Origin: Artemia franciscana
Taxonomy: Eukaryota; Arthropoda; Branchiopoda; Anostraca; Artemiidae
Length of the DNA stretch: 64,000 bases
Direction of reading: 5' to 3'
Assembly (NCBI RefSeq): GCF_032884065.1
Contig: NC_088880.1
Coordinates: 36,138,827 to 36,202,826 of the forward strand
In this document: positions 44,525 to 55,134 of the stretch, one piece after another
Position numbering within the stretch: position 1 is the first letter of the stretch
How the letters are laid out: each line of letters starts with the position of its first letter
The notes under the pieces: generated by a model
Database searches by the model: none
Seen by the model: only the letters and a program-made list of their open reading frames with translations
Told to the model about the DNA's origin: nothing
Position numbers and translations under genes: made by a program

Positions 44525-45865
44525 CGGAAGATTTTGAGAAAAAATGAGCAAGGGAGGAGGCCTAGTTGTCCTCCAATTTTTTGATTAAAAAATTTGTCAT
44601 AAATTTTTTGAAAAAGCAACTAAAACTTTTAATTTTTTACAAACGTTTTCATTGGTAAAAAATATACGTAACTTACGAATTAACTTACATAACGATTCTA
44701 TATTCGTATGTTTTTATTGCGTATATGAGGGGGTTCAACCCTCGTCGATACCACAGTCTTTACACTAAAGCTTAAATTGTGTCCAAATTCCATAAGAATG
44801 ACCTCTGAATCACAAAGGCCGTAGAATAAATAGTTGAAATTACTAAAAATACTTTAACGTAAAGAGTGAGGTATAACGAGGAGGTAGACCCCTCATTTAC
44901 GAAATAATTTTTTTTCGTTTTAAGTTTCAATGTTGCTCCTTACTTTCAGTAGAAAAAACTTTTCATATTATTTTTTCATTGATTTTTCAAATAATGCTAG
45001 AAAATCCTGCGCCCCTTCATTGAAATTCTCTTCCCCCATGAGAAGTTTCTCAATGGAAATATTCTCCCACGTACCCCCCCCCCCTCAACTCTCCCCCCTA
45101 AACCAAAAAAATCCCCCTGAAAACGTCTGTACACTTCCCAGTAACCATTACTATATGTAAACGCACGTCAAAGTTTGTAACTTGCAGCCCCTCCCACGGG
45201 GACTGTGGGGGGGGGGGGTAAGTCGTCCCTAAAGACATAGTTATTAGGTTTTTCGACTATGGTGAATAAAATGGCTATCTCAGAATTATGGTCCAGTGAC
45301 TTTGGGGGAAAAATTAGCGTGGGAGGGGGCCTAGGTGCCCTCCAATGTTTTTGGTAACTTGATTTTTTTTGGTCACTTAAGTTTGGAACTTTTAATTTAC
45401 GTTAGAATGAGCCCTCTCGCGACATTCTAGGACCACTGAGCCAATACGATCACCCCTGGAAAAAAAACAACAAAAAAACAAAAAAAAAACAAATAAACAC
45501 GCATCCGTGATCTGTCTTCTGGCGAAATTCAACATTTTTGTAGATAGGAGCTTGAAACTTCTACAATAAGGTTCTCTGATACGCTGAATCTGATGGTGTG
45601 ATTTTTGTTAAGATTGTATGACTTTTAGGGGGTGTTTCTCCCTATTTTTTAAAATGAGGCAAATTTTCTCAGGCTCGCAACTTTTGATGGGTATAATTGA
45701 TCTTGATGAAACTTATATATTTAAAATCAGCGATTCTTTTGATTTTATATATTAGAATGTGATTCTTTTGATGTAGCTATTGGTATCAAAATTCCATTTT
45801 TGAGAGTTTCGGTTACTATTGAGCTGGGTCACTCTTTACTACAGTTCGTTACCACGAACTGTTTG
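44525..45865 (-). mobile_element. Element L, inverted copy
   Basis: On the minus strand it starts CAAACAGTTCGTGG at 45865 with the intact 5' hairpin and follows the body in order ('cccaggggtgatcg' block near 45455, 'gggaggggctgcaag' near 45185). It passes the internal foldback (44735-44960) and ends near 44525 in the 'ggcaactag..cctcctccc' region. The terminal foldback module is missing. Moderately diverged. Confidence 0.8.
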
Positions 45866-47639
45866 ATACAATAAATAAAATTACAATAGAGCACAACATT
45901 ACACCACTACAACAGATAAGTACAACAAATAGGGTATACTAATGAAAAACTAAAGCTGAGGACTTTATTGGAACTCCAGCAATTTCTTTTGAAGTATATA
46001 CTCTACCCCTTCTCCCTTAAAAGAATACCGGCGTTGCATAATCTTCTTGTTATAAGAAAAAACTTGAAAATACATCTTCATCTCAAATAGGGTACAATGT
46101 ATTTTTAGCCTCATATCTTTGCTAAGGCCTGATTTATAAAGTTCTTAAGAATTTGTAATTTATTTCTTAGCTTCATATAGTAAAGACAGAGACAAAAAAC
46201 AAATAAATCTCTTGATATGGTTTTTTATCATACAGAAAACACATAGATTGTTTTTTCAAAACCGAGGCGAAAGAAAAGAGACTAAAAATCCGAAGAAAAG
46301 GTAAACATTTTGGCTCAACCCCATATTCTATGCAATATCCTAAGCCCTAAAAACAGGAAAAGACTACAAGCAGTCGATTAAAAAGATCTTTGCGTTGGAG
46401 GGGGTATTGTAGGGCCTGCTTTCACTCTTGAGACTTTCATTTACTTATCTAAAGCTAAAAGACATTTACATAGCTTTCATTTACCTAGCTAAAAGACCCT
46501 CTTTTAGAACTTTCCTCAAAATAAAGCCCATTAAAAAATCAGAACAAAATAAAAAAAGAACAAAATGAGAAGGATTTGTGTATAGCCCATAGTATCCATA
46601 GTATTTCGTAGGATGGGGATTCCTGGAAACAATTATGATGTGTGCGATTATTTTATTTGGAAAGAACAATGAATAAAAAATCTATTAGTACATTCCTTTT
46701 TTCTACCTGATTTTTGCTCTAAGTTTTATCTTTACCGTAAATAGATGCATAACAGTGGTCATGAAGTAACCTTGTCTATCTGAATCATGTATTGGATTGC
46801 TCCCTCTAAGCAGAATACCATCTGGGTTGGGGAACAATTGTCACATTAAACATGATTATATTTGAAAAATTTGGAGTTGGGGTGGAATAGTTCATTGTTT
46901 TTTGCTTTGACACTTTTTCCGTCTCACGAAGAATCTCTTCTTCGTAACCGATTGCCTACATTTGTTCAATAGAATAAAATTGGACTCGTTTGAAACAGAG
47001 CTGGGGACAAAGCACAGCAAACACTAAGAAGCCTTAATTTTCAAAATCAAGTCTCGATTGTCTTCGTGTTCCCAAGGTGTACTGTTCCACACTCTGGTGT
47101 CATCCAAGGGGGAATGAGTGCTCCGAAAACTTTACTTCATTCAAATAGAGTATTAGTTAGGCAAAAACCTTTTAATGAACGAAATCCCCATCCCAGGTCA
47201 TTCCCAGTAAAGGAAGCTTAGTCCTAATTTTAATGGTGGCTGGTCTACCTGAATGTGAACTCGCATAATTGACAGAAATACTCACTAAAGATTTTAGGTT
47301 AAACTGCTTAACCACATCCTATGATCAAGACACTCCTAACACACTGACCTTGTCAATCCAAAAACACAATTCCTGTTTCTAGATGCTTGCTTCATTTTTT
47401 ACTAACTGATTACAATGAAGCGGGTTTGACGGGTTTGAAATAAAAAAAAAAAACCTTAATTTTGGGAATTCTCACATGCAGATATAGAATGATCCATCAG
47501 CTATCATTAACCTTTTTCACAAGTCAATGACCGATGCTAATTTGGGGCTATTAAAGGATTTTAAAGCGATTAATTTCTTAGATCACAGGAAGGGAAAGGA
47601 TGTGATTGAGAACTACACCATTTTTGTACCGTAGGACGT
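45866..47639. other. Intergenic, nothing recognised
   Basis: 1.8 kb of AT-rich DNA with no open frame over 62 codons, no repeat and no RNA gene that I can recognise. Confidence 0.45.
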
Positions 47640-48655
47640 CTATGTTGTCTTTTCATATTGATGTCTTTTCAAAGATACTTGATTATTAAAGCAAGTCCAA
47701 TTTCTAACAACGATATCTACTATGCTTCTAACTTTTGTTTTTCTTTTTTAAGGTTTTTGAATTTTTGTAATCTCTTGTTAAAATAGATACAAATAAATTT
47801 TTGCATTTATCAGCTGTCGGGCCCCGGCATTTGGCACACGGCAGGCTTTTACATATAGATTCTCGTTGTCGCTTGTTTTCTAACCGTGGACAATCTTTCC
47901 GTCTTTTAATACTGCAGGCTTTTCAAAGATAATTTGATCATTAAAGTAAGTCTGATTTCTAACAACGATATCTACTAAGCTTCAAACTTTTGGTTTTCTT
48001 TTTTAAGGTTTTTGAATTTTTGTAATCTCTTGTTAAATATATATAAATATTTTTATAACTACCAGTTTTTGCTTTTTACACAATTTAATGTCTTTTCATA
48101 TTGTGACAATTCAAAGATATTTGATTATTAAAGCAAGTCCAACTTCTAACAGCGATTTCTATTAAGTTTCAAACTTTTGGTTTTCTTTTTTAAGGTTTTT
48201 GATTTTTTGTAATCCCTTGTTAAAATAAATACAAATATTTTCACTATTACCACTTTTGTTCTTTACGTAATTTAGTGTCTTTTCATACTGAGTCTGTTCA
48301 AAGATATTTGATTATTGATGCTAGTCCGATTTCTAATAACGTTATTCCAAATTTTCGTTTTTTGGGCCTTCCTACTGACATTTATATAACTGGTTGCGTT
48401 CAAAAAGGTTTTCTTATTTAAGGTTTTTGAATCGTTGCAATCCCTTGTTAAAATATATACAAATATTTTTGCAATTACCAGTTTTTTTACTATTTGCATA
48501 ATTTAATGTCTTTTCATACTGCTTTCTTTTCAAAAATGTTTGACTGCTGAAGCTAGTCCGATTTCTAACAACGATATGTGCTATACTTAAAACTTTTGGT
48601 TTTCCTTTTTTAGGTTTTTGAATTGTTGTAATCCCTTGTCAAAATATCAGATCAT
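47640..48655 (+). repeat. Satellite-like array of ~186-bp units, left part
   Basis: Unit landmarks are 'cttttcaaagatatttgatt', 'gatttctaacaacgatatct', 'aaacttttggttttctttt' and 'ttgtaatcccttgttaaaat'. The first landmark falls near 47663, 47922, 48108, 48293 and 48527, giving spacings of 259, 186, 185 and 234. The first unit holds an ~85-bp extra block (47808-47890) and another holds an extra 'ccttcctactgaca' block. Further matching sequence lies at 49925-50295, beyond a Helitron. Confidence 0.8.
47808..47890 (-). repeat. Short dispersed repeat R3 (pair with 42165-42245)
   Basis: On the minus strand: 'gttagaaaacaagcgacaac', 'gagaatctatatgtaaaag', 'cctgccgtgtgccaaatgcc', 'ggggcccgacagctgat'. 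The plus strand at 42165-42245 has 'attagaagacaagcaagagc', 'gagaactacatatacataag', 'cctgccgtttgctgagtgcc' and 'agggcccgatcaaagc'. It is a small inserted repeat inside the first ~186-bp unit. Confidence 0.65.
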
Positions 48656-48754
48656 CATCTTCTATATATATAAAAATAAGTTGTCTGTGTGTCTGTGTGT
48701 CGAGTGACGTCATGTTTGTGTGTCGACTGACGTCATGTTTGTCGACTGACGAAA

Positions 48755-49800
48755 TTACAGACCGGGACATCGGGACACAAATGACGACCGGGACACCGGG
48801 ACATGGGGAATATAAATGACGACCGGGACACTCAAAGAGAAAGCGACCGGGACACAAGGAATGTTCGATACGTAATCACCATCAACAAAGCACCGGGACA
48901 CAAATGACGACCGGGACACAGGGAATATAAATGACGACCAGGACATAAGTAAAAAAAAAACTAAAAAAACTAAAAAAAGGTAAAGACTACAAAAAAAACT
49001 AAAAAGAAAAAAAACTAATAAAAAAACTAAAAAAGCTAAAAAACTAAAAAAAACTAAAAAAGAAAAAAATAAAAAAGGAAAAAAACTGAAAAATAAAGGA
49101 GAAAAACAAAACTAAAAAATGAAAATAAAAATTAAAAAACTAAAAAGGTAAAAACTACAAAAAAACTAAAAAGGAAAAAGAAAAAAACTAAAAAAACTAA
49201 AAAAAGTAAAAACCAAAAAAAAGACTAAAAAGAAAAAAAGGGGAAAAACACAAAAATTTGTTTCATCATATACCAATTCAAAAACGAATGTATATACAGA
49301 CCGAGACACCGGGACACAAATGACGACCGGGACACAGGGAATATAAATGACGACCGGGACACAGGGAATATAAATGACGACCGGGACACAGGGACAGAAC
49401 TACAACGGGGACGTCGGGGGGCACAGGAGGATATATAAATGACGACGGGGACACAGGGAATGTTCGATTAGCAATCATCATCAACAAAGCTCAAGGGCAA
49501 TCATTAGAATCATGAGGTATAACTAAAAAAACTAAAAAAAAAAGGTAAAAAACTAAAAACTAAAAGAAAGACCAATTCAAAAACGAATGTATATACAGAC
49601 CGGGACACCGGGACACAAATGACGACCGGGGCACAGGGAATATAAATGACGACCGGGACACAGGGACATAACTACAACGGGGACGCCGGGGGGCACAGGG
49701 GGATATATAAATGACGACGGCGACACAGGGAATGGTCGATTAGCAATCACCATCAACAAAGCTCAAGGGCAATCATTAGAATCACAGGGACACAACTACA
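48755..49800 (+). repeat. Internal GACCGGGACAC repeats and helicase-relic duplications
   Basis: 'atgacgaccgggacacaggg' and variants recur more than ten times (48755-48945, 49296-49460, 49595-49735). A block of about 280-290 bp starting 'caattcaaaaacgaatgtat' at about 49275 and 49570 is duplicated. Each duplicate ends in a helicase relic whose frame reads INKAQGQSLES. A shorter relic lies at 48860-48895. A-rich 'aaaactaaaaaa' DNA fills 48950-49260. Confidence 0.8.
48950..49260. repeat. (CTAAAAAA)n-type A-rich low complexity
   Basis: Irregular repeats of 'aaactaaaaaa' and 'aaaaggtaaa' fill this interval inside the Helitron. They are non-coding and probably arose by slippage. Confidence 0.85.
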
Positions 49801-49919
49801 ATGGCGCGTAACTAAAATGGCGCGTAACGACTTACGCGCGCGGGGGGGCTTGGGGGGGCGCGAAGCGCCCCCACCAACTAGGTGTTGAGGTGGCGCGAAG
49901 CGCCACCCCAACAGCTAGT

Positions 49920-50300
49920 TTATGATAATTACAAATTTTCGTTTTTTGACCCATCCTACTGACATTATATAACTGCTTGTGTTCAAACCTGTAAGCTTGA
50001 TCACGTAGCGAGTAGATTTTAGCTAGCAAAAAAAAACTATTTTCAAAATTCTCAGGTATTTTTCTATTTTGAATTAAAACTTTAACATTATTGCTCAGGC
50101 ACCTTAAATATTTTTGCAGTTTACATAATAACTTTTGTGATTCTGACCTGAAATTAAAAAAAAATTCAATTTTTTTTCATGTCTTAAAAAGACATTGCTT
50201 ATACGTATAAGAAAAGAAATCAGGTAACGATGTTTTTCTAACAACGATTTCAACTATTTTTCAAACTGTTGGCTTTCTTTCTTAAGGTTTTTAATGTGAC
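49920..50300 (+). repeat. Continuation of the ~186-bp array, right part
   Basis: After the Helitron 3' end, 'aattacaaattttcgttttttgacccatcctactgaca' (in pieces) matches 48335-48385. Then 'tttctaacaacgatttcaac' and 'ctttcttaaggttttt' (50230-50290) match the unit landmarks. Other parts are diverged. Confidence 0.6.
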
Positions 50301-50523
50301 AAATGTGACAACGTCATTGCAATACTGATAACGTTAGTCACATATTTTAATCTAAAATTAAGGCTCTTAACGAATTTTCTCAGACTTCTGACCCATCTAG
50401 ATCGTTTTTTAAGCCAGAATATCCCAGGATGCCAATTTTTCTGAAAAAATGTAGAGCCGTTTACGAGAAAAAATACACACAAACATACATACAAACACAA
50501 TTATTGCTCACTTATAAAGACAG

Positions 50524-50530
<7 letters not shown>

Positions 50531-50598
<68 letters not shown>
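50531..50598. repeat. (AT)34 microsatellite
   Basis: A pure AT dinucleotide run preceded by 'tatatgt'. It yields spurious Tyr-Ile frames on both strands. Confidence 0.95.
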
Positions 50599-50600
<2 letters not shown>

Positions 50601-50639
50601 GAATGTTTTATCCTGGGTGTGTCCAAAAAAGCTAGGTGT

Positions 50640-51560
50640 GCTAAGGTGAAAATTCAGGAAATGTTGACTGGGATACTGAAATAAATCAAAAGACACTGTG
50701 TATCCAGGCTAGCAACATGGGTTATATGCAATATCTTAGGAACAGCTAAGTTTATTAACTCGAAAATTTCAGGGCCTGTACTATTATCACTACTACTGCG
50801 GTTGCAACTGTGACTAGTTGTAACCGTGACTGCTTAGGACTGCGGCAACTAGAGATTGTGACCGCGAATGCTCGTAATGGCGACAACTTCTGCTTGTGAC
50901 TACTTTTAGGAAATGATAAGGGAAATGATGAAGAAAAAGAATGCACACTAGGTGTATACTTATTGCCTAAGGGTGCATCAGTGATATCTCAGGAACAGCT
51001 GAGGTTATTGCAATGAAAATTGCAGGGAATGTTCTACAAGGATTGAAGGGCAAAGGACCCCTTTGTCCTTTTTAGATGTCTTCTCTCAACACTGATCAAA
51101 AGTATGAAATTGCTGTTTTGTTTAAAATAGTCAAAAGTTCAAATAACTCTGTCTCTTGGTGTGCCAAGCCCCCACGCCACAACCCCTGTTTTGTAATTTA
51201 TGCAATGTAGCCATTACTTACATACAAGATTTATCATTGAGAAAGAGGGGGAATTTTTGATTCTGGGTGTGTTAGAAAATTCTAAGGGTATTAAATTGAG
51301 AATTCATGGAATGCTTAGGGAAATTTTAAACTAAGTTAAAAGACACTATCTGCATCCAGACTATCAAAAGGACGTATCTTCAATATTTTAGAGGTGGCTA
51401 AGGGTATTAACTTGAAACATTTAGCACCCCTATTGCTACTACTACTGTGACTGCAACTGCGGCTACTTTTGATTGCAATCTTTTGAGGCTATGACTATGA
51501 CTACTTATAACTGTAACCACTTGTGACTTCAACTACAACAATGGACGTAAGTTCAGCATT
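50640..51560 (+). repeat. R117 repeats with triplet-like patches, third locus
   Basis: Landmarks 'gtgaaaattcaggaaatgttg' (50647), 'cgaaaatttcagggcctgt' (50760), 'atgaaaattgcagggaatgtt' (51019), 'ttgagaattcatggaatgc' (51296) and 'ttgaaacatttagcacccc' (51411) give spacings near 115 bp or its multiples. Triplet-derived patches follow the landmark at 50775-50900 and 51430-51545 ('attgctactactactgtgac'). Confidence 0.72.
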
Positions 51561-52084
51561 TCGAAGGGGGTGGCAAGAGTAGGTTCACATCTGTGGGCTC
51601 TGGAATACCTTTGAGGGGAAAGAGAGGTTTTTAGGTTTATGAAAAACACATGCCTAAACTTGTTTTTAAGCTGTCTGAAAAGTTATTTTAGGAAATTAGT
51701 TTATAATGGTTACCTAAAACCCACCCACCAGTAAAAAATAAAGGTTGTGCATGTCTGCCCCAAGTCTTCAATAGCACATTTTTTCTAGCGGTAGCGAAGA
51801 ATATAAACCTGGCGAACCTAACCTGGCGAATGCTCATTGGTGAATTCTTGGTGTCCAGCGTGCACAAAATGTATCATAAGAATTTTCTTTATATTTATAA
51901 TATTAAAAATGTTCCATCACACGGTAATACTGTTTCTAAAGCTACAAATTTTACTAGAAAGTGTTTTAATTCTGAACTGACTGACCATCTCGATTTTTTA
52001 TCAATAGCTTTTCTCCTTCTTTGGGGCAAAATTGTTCTTCTCGTAAAATGGCAGAAGACGCAACTTTGTTGTGGCGAATTTTTT
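51561..52084. other. Intergenic, nothing recognised
   Basis: The 86-residue frame at 51830-52090 has no recognisable domain. No gene is supported. Confidence 0.4.
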
Positions 52085-52430
52085 TCCTAATTGGAAAAGG
52101 CCCTAAGTCTTCAAATTTTCTTTTGAATTAGCCTTCTCCTGATTTTAGAACCATTGTTTCAGTGCGATCACCCCTGGATAACAACAAAAGAGAAACGTTA
52201 GCATCCATCCGTGATAATTCGTCTTGAAAAGAATAGTAAACTTTTTGCAATTTTGTATATAGGAACTTGTAACTTCTGAGAAATGACTCTGTGATACACT
52301 AAATTTGATAGTGTAATTTTCACCAAGAACACTCACTCTTTTGATGGTGCTTTTTCCTTATTTTAAAAAATAAACAAACTTTCTTAGATTCGTAGCTTTT
52401 AATGAATACTCATTTTGAGTTTACATTTGG
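52085..52430 (-). mobile_element. Element L 5' half, degenerate, inverted
   Basis: On the minus strand the order 'caaaagagtgagtgttcttg', 'gtgtatcacagagtcat', 'agaagttacaagttcctata', 'aaattgcaaaaag' and 'ccaggggtgatcg' follows element L. The extreme 5' hairpin is absent. It faces, head to head, a plus-oriented degenerate copy to the right. Confidence 0.6.
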
Positions 52431-54135
52431 TAATGATTAATTATCCTTTTCTTATATTTTAATTTCATAGAAATAAAGAATCATACGCAGCGCAATAGCG
52501 CTGCCTAAGTAAAGAACAATGTGGGCACAATGTATACTTTGTGTTTTTTTTATTCTTTTTTTTTTTAATTTACAAAAGGATCGGAAATTATGTATTTGAG
52601 GGATGACAATCTCCTGCAGTCCTCAGGGCAAGGGTTGTAAGTTATATCCTAGAGGCATATAAAGTTTATATAGAAAGTGGGATTGTGTAAACTTTGGAGG
52701 GGGACGAATGGATTGTTAATCAGAAGTTTTACTGCCTTTTTTGAGATTCAGAATGATGGGAGAGTGAATACCCCTCCACACCTCGTATTTTCCTGAAATG
52801 CAACTGACAGAAATTTTAGATGGCCATTAGTTGCCATAGAAATTTCGAAAAAGGCTCATTCAATTGGAAATTGAAAGGGCTAGTGCAGTTTTTAATAGTC
52901 TAAAATGATTGGAGGGCAACTAACCCCCTTCTCACGACCGCCATTTTCCCAAAGACATCCAATCAAAATTTTGAGATAACCATTTTGTTGTTCAATTTAA
53001 ATGAAAGTTCCAGAAATTATGTCTGTGAGGATGACACCCCCTAGAGCCCTCAGGGCAAAGGCTGTAAGGAAATTATGTGTTTGAGAAGGACAACTCCCTC
53101 CCTCAGCCCTGAGGACATGAACCGTAAGTTGTGCCCTGGGGGCATGTAAGGTACATATAAAAGGTGTGATCGTACAAACTTTGGCGTTTTTACATAGAGA
53201 AATTTAAACCATGGAGAAATTTACCATGAGGGAAGAGATTTTCAATGAAGGGTTCGTAGGATTATCTTGCATTATTTAGAAAAACAATAAGAAAATAACT
53301 AAAAAAAAATTTCAACTGGAAGTAAAGAGTAGCATTAAAGTTTAAAACGAACAGAAATTATTATGCATATAAGGGGGTTCGTCTTCTCCTCAATACCTTG
53401 CTCTTTGCACTAATTTTTTTTTTTAGTAATTTCAACTACTTATTCTACGGCCTTTATGATTCAGGGGTCATTCTTAAAGAACTGGGACAATATTCAAGCT
53501 TTAGTGTAAAGAGCGAGGTATTGACGAGGTGGCGAGCCCCGTCATATAAATAATAAAATATACAAATATAGAAGTTCGTTAGGTAAGTTAATTCGTAAGT
53601 TACGTATATTTATTACAAATAAAACCGATCATAAGAAAAAATAGGAAGTTCTAGTTGCCTTTTCAAGTAAACAAAAATTGGAGAGCAACTAGGCCTCTTC
53701 CCCCACCCCTATTTTTGTCAAAATCGTCCCATCAAAACTATGAGAGAGCCATTTAGCAAAAAAAATCAATATGCAAATTTTATTTTAATTATTCATGTGC
53801 GGTGAGCCAAAATCAAAGCAAGCATTAATTCAAAAAATTTCAGAAATTAAATTAAAAAAAAGTTTTTCAACTGAAACTCAGGAGCAACATTAAAACTTAA
53901 AACGAACAGAAATTATTCTGTATATGAAAGGGGTTGTCCCGTCCTTAACGCTCCGCTCTTCATGCTAAATTTTTTTATTTTTTAAAAAGTAGAGTTGTGA
54001 GGAAGAGTCAAATTTAGCGTAAAGAGCGGGGGTTGAGGAGGTGACGACGCCTTTCATAGACAGAACAATTCCTGTCCGTTTTAATTTTTAATGTCGCTCC
54101 TTACTTCCAGTTAAAAAAAAACTTTTTTTTTATTT
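52431..54135 (+). mobile_element. Element L-related degenerate sequence, plus strand, with terminal foldback
   Basis: 52490-53170 is a diverged relative of the element L body, partly duplicated ('gaaattatgt..tgagg..gacacccc' twice), and matches the inverted segment at 61-400. From about 53210 it follows the element L 3' half: internal foldback 53320-53560, 'ggagagcaactaggcctctt' at 53680, terminal foldback 53860-54130. It ends in 'tttttttatttaac'. Confidence 0.65.
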
Positions 54136-54189
54136 AACCGTTAACATAGAATGCTCAAAATTCAGCAAATCATCACGGTTACGAATTTG

Positions 54190-54195
54190 TTTATT
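54190..54195 (-). promoter_or_regulatory. Candidate polyadenylation signal for the 54.4-kb gene
   Basis: AATAAA on the minus strand, about 200 nt beyond the stop codon at 54398. Hexamer evidence only. Confidence 0.35.
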
Positions 54196-54397
54196 AAAAC
54201 TCCAGTATAAAAATATATTTCGTTTTATAGCGAACATAAGCACAAAACTTGGATATCATGAATAGTATCTATGCCTAAGATAGTTATAATAATATCCTGG
54301 AAAAATTCCTAGCACAAAACACTCAACTTAGATCAACTAAACAGTTTTTTAAAAAGTAATCATTCTAAAGTTTAACTTGATTGCAACTTGGGGTGCT

Positions 54398-55132
54398 TTA
54401 ATTAGGGTAGATATCTCTTCTGTACGATGGTAAGCTATTATACAGCTGAGGGTAATAGTTGACAGCGTAAGCGGGGTAGCCGTAATATCCCCAAGGATAT
54501 CCATATCTTAAGTAGTTAGAATAATATGCTGGAAAAATTACTTGTGTACTTGGCAGTTGGTTCTGATTTGGTACTGAATAAATATTGCCTGTGTCACTGA
54601 AGGTGGCACTATTGACTTTTTCCTTATCAGTTTGAGGTGTATTTGGTGTAGTAGCTGGTATATCAACTGCATGGGACGGTTGCGTAGTGACAGCTATACC
54701 CTGCAACAGTTGCTGAAAAGGCATAACAATTCTTCCAAAAGGATTGAGCCCATCTGAAGATGCAGGGGATGCAGCTGCAGCTGCATTGTTAGCATAGGAT
54801 GCAGGCGCAGCAGGAGCTATTCCTTGAAACATTTGCTGGAAAGGCTGAAATATACCTCCAAAAGGTCGTATTCCCTCAGGAGGGGCTGTATCACTCCCAA
54901 GGAAAATGGGACACATATCACCAACGCCAAAGAAAGTCATAACACCACACTGAAATTGTCTTGATTGTATTACTAACTGTTCAAAGGAAGGTCTTAGGGG
55001 TGTAAATAGGCTCCCCAAACCGGCCTGCCTTCCAAACCGATTTGACCGTGTTGTAAAATTCACGTTGACTTCTGTTGGTAATGGGTTTCCCGTGACTGAG
55101 GTTACACAAATGGAACAAACCAGTAGACAAAC
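54398..55132 (-). CDS. Secreted protein with C-x11-C domain and Tyr/Pro tail, main exon (paralogue 2)
   Basis: On the minus strand an acceptor (ctttttttttag) at 55133 opens a 244-residue frame in phase 0. It begins VCLLVCSICVTSVTGNPLPTE, clearly the end of a signal peptide, so the GTG at 55063 is not the start and the ATG is in an upstream exon. The shared block (RQFQCGVMTFFGVG, CPIFLG, TAPPEGIRPFGGIFQP) is at exon residues 45-100, with cysteines at about 62 and 74. A weaker internal echo, GLNPFGRIVMPFQQLLQ, follows an Ala-rich stretch. The tail is Tyr/Pro-rich (YGYPWGYYGYPAYAVNYY), like the gene at 14.0 kb. It is paralogous to the gene at 43.0 kb. Function is unknown; a matrix, cuticle or eggshell role is inferred. 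Confidence 0.82.
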   Translation of the reverse strand, partial: VCLLVCSICVTSVTGNPLPTEVNVNFTTRSNRFGRQAGLGSLFTPLRPSFEQLVIQSRQFQCGVMTFFGVGDMCPIFLGSDTAPPEGIRPFGGIFQPFQQMFQGIAPAAPASYANNAAAAASPASSDGLNPFGRIVMPFQQLLQGIAVTTQPSHAVDIPATTPNTPQTDKEKVNSATFSDTGNIYSVPNQNQLPSTQVIFPAYYSNYLRYGYPWGYYGYPAYAVNYYPQLYNSLPSYRRDIYPN

Positions 55133-55134
55133 CT

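Larger units (their letters stand above)
48661..49919 (+). mobile_element. Non-autonomous Helitron (~1.26 kb)
   Basis: The 5' end reads TCTATATATATAAAAATAAG followed by 'gtctgtgtgtcgagtgacgtca'-type sequence. The 3' end has a GC-rich hairpin (GGTGGCGC, loop GAA, GCGCCACC at 49889-49907) and terminates in CTAGT, with a second hairpin at about 49853-49872. TC at the 5' end and CTAG plus a hairpin at the 3' end are the hallmarks of Helitrons. The interior has many 'gaccgggacacagggaatat' repeats, an A-rich CTAAAAAA patch and short relics of the Helitron helicase gene. No intact replicase or helicase is present, so it must rely on an autonomous partner. Confidence 0.85.

Noticed and set aside
47640-48655. 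CRISPR-like regular repeats
   Set aside because: The whole ~186-bp unit is repeated with no unique spacers, and the window is eukaryotic.
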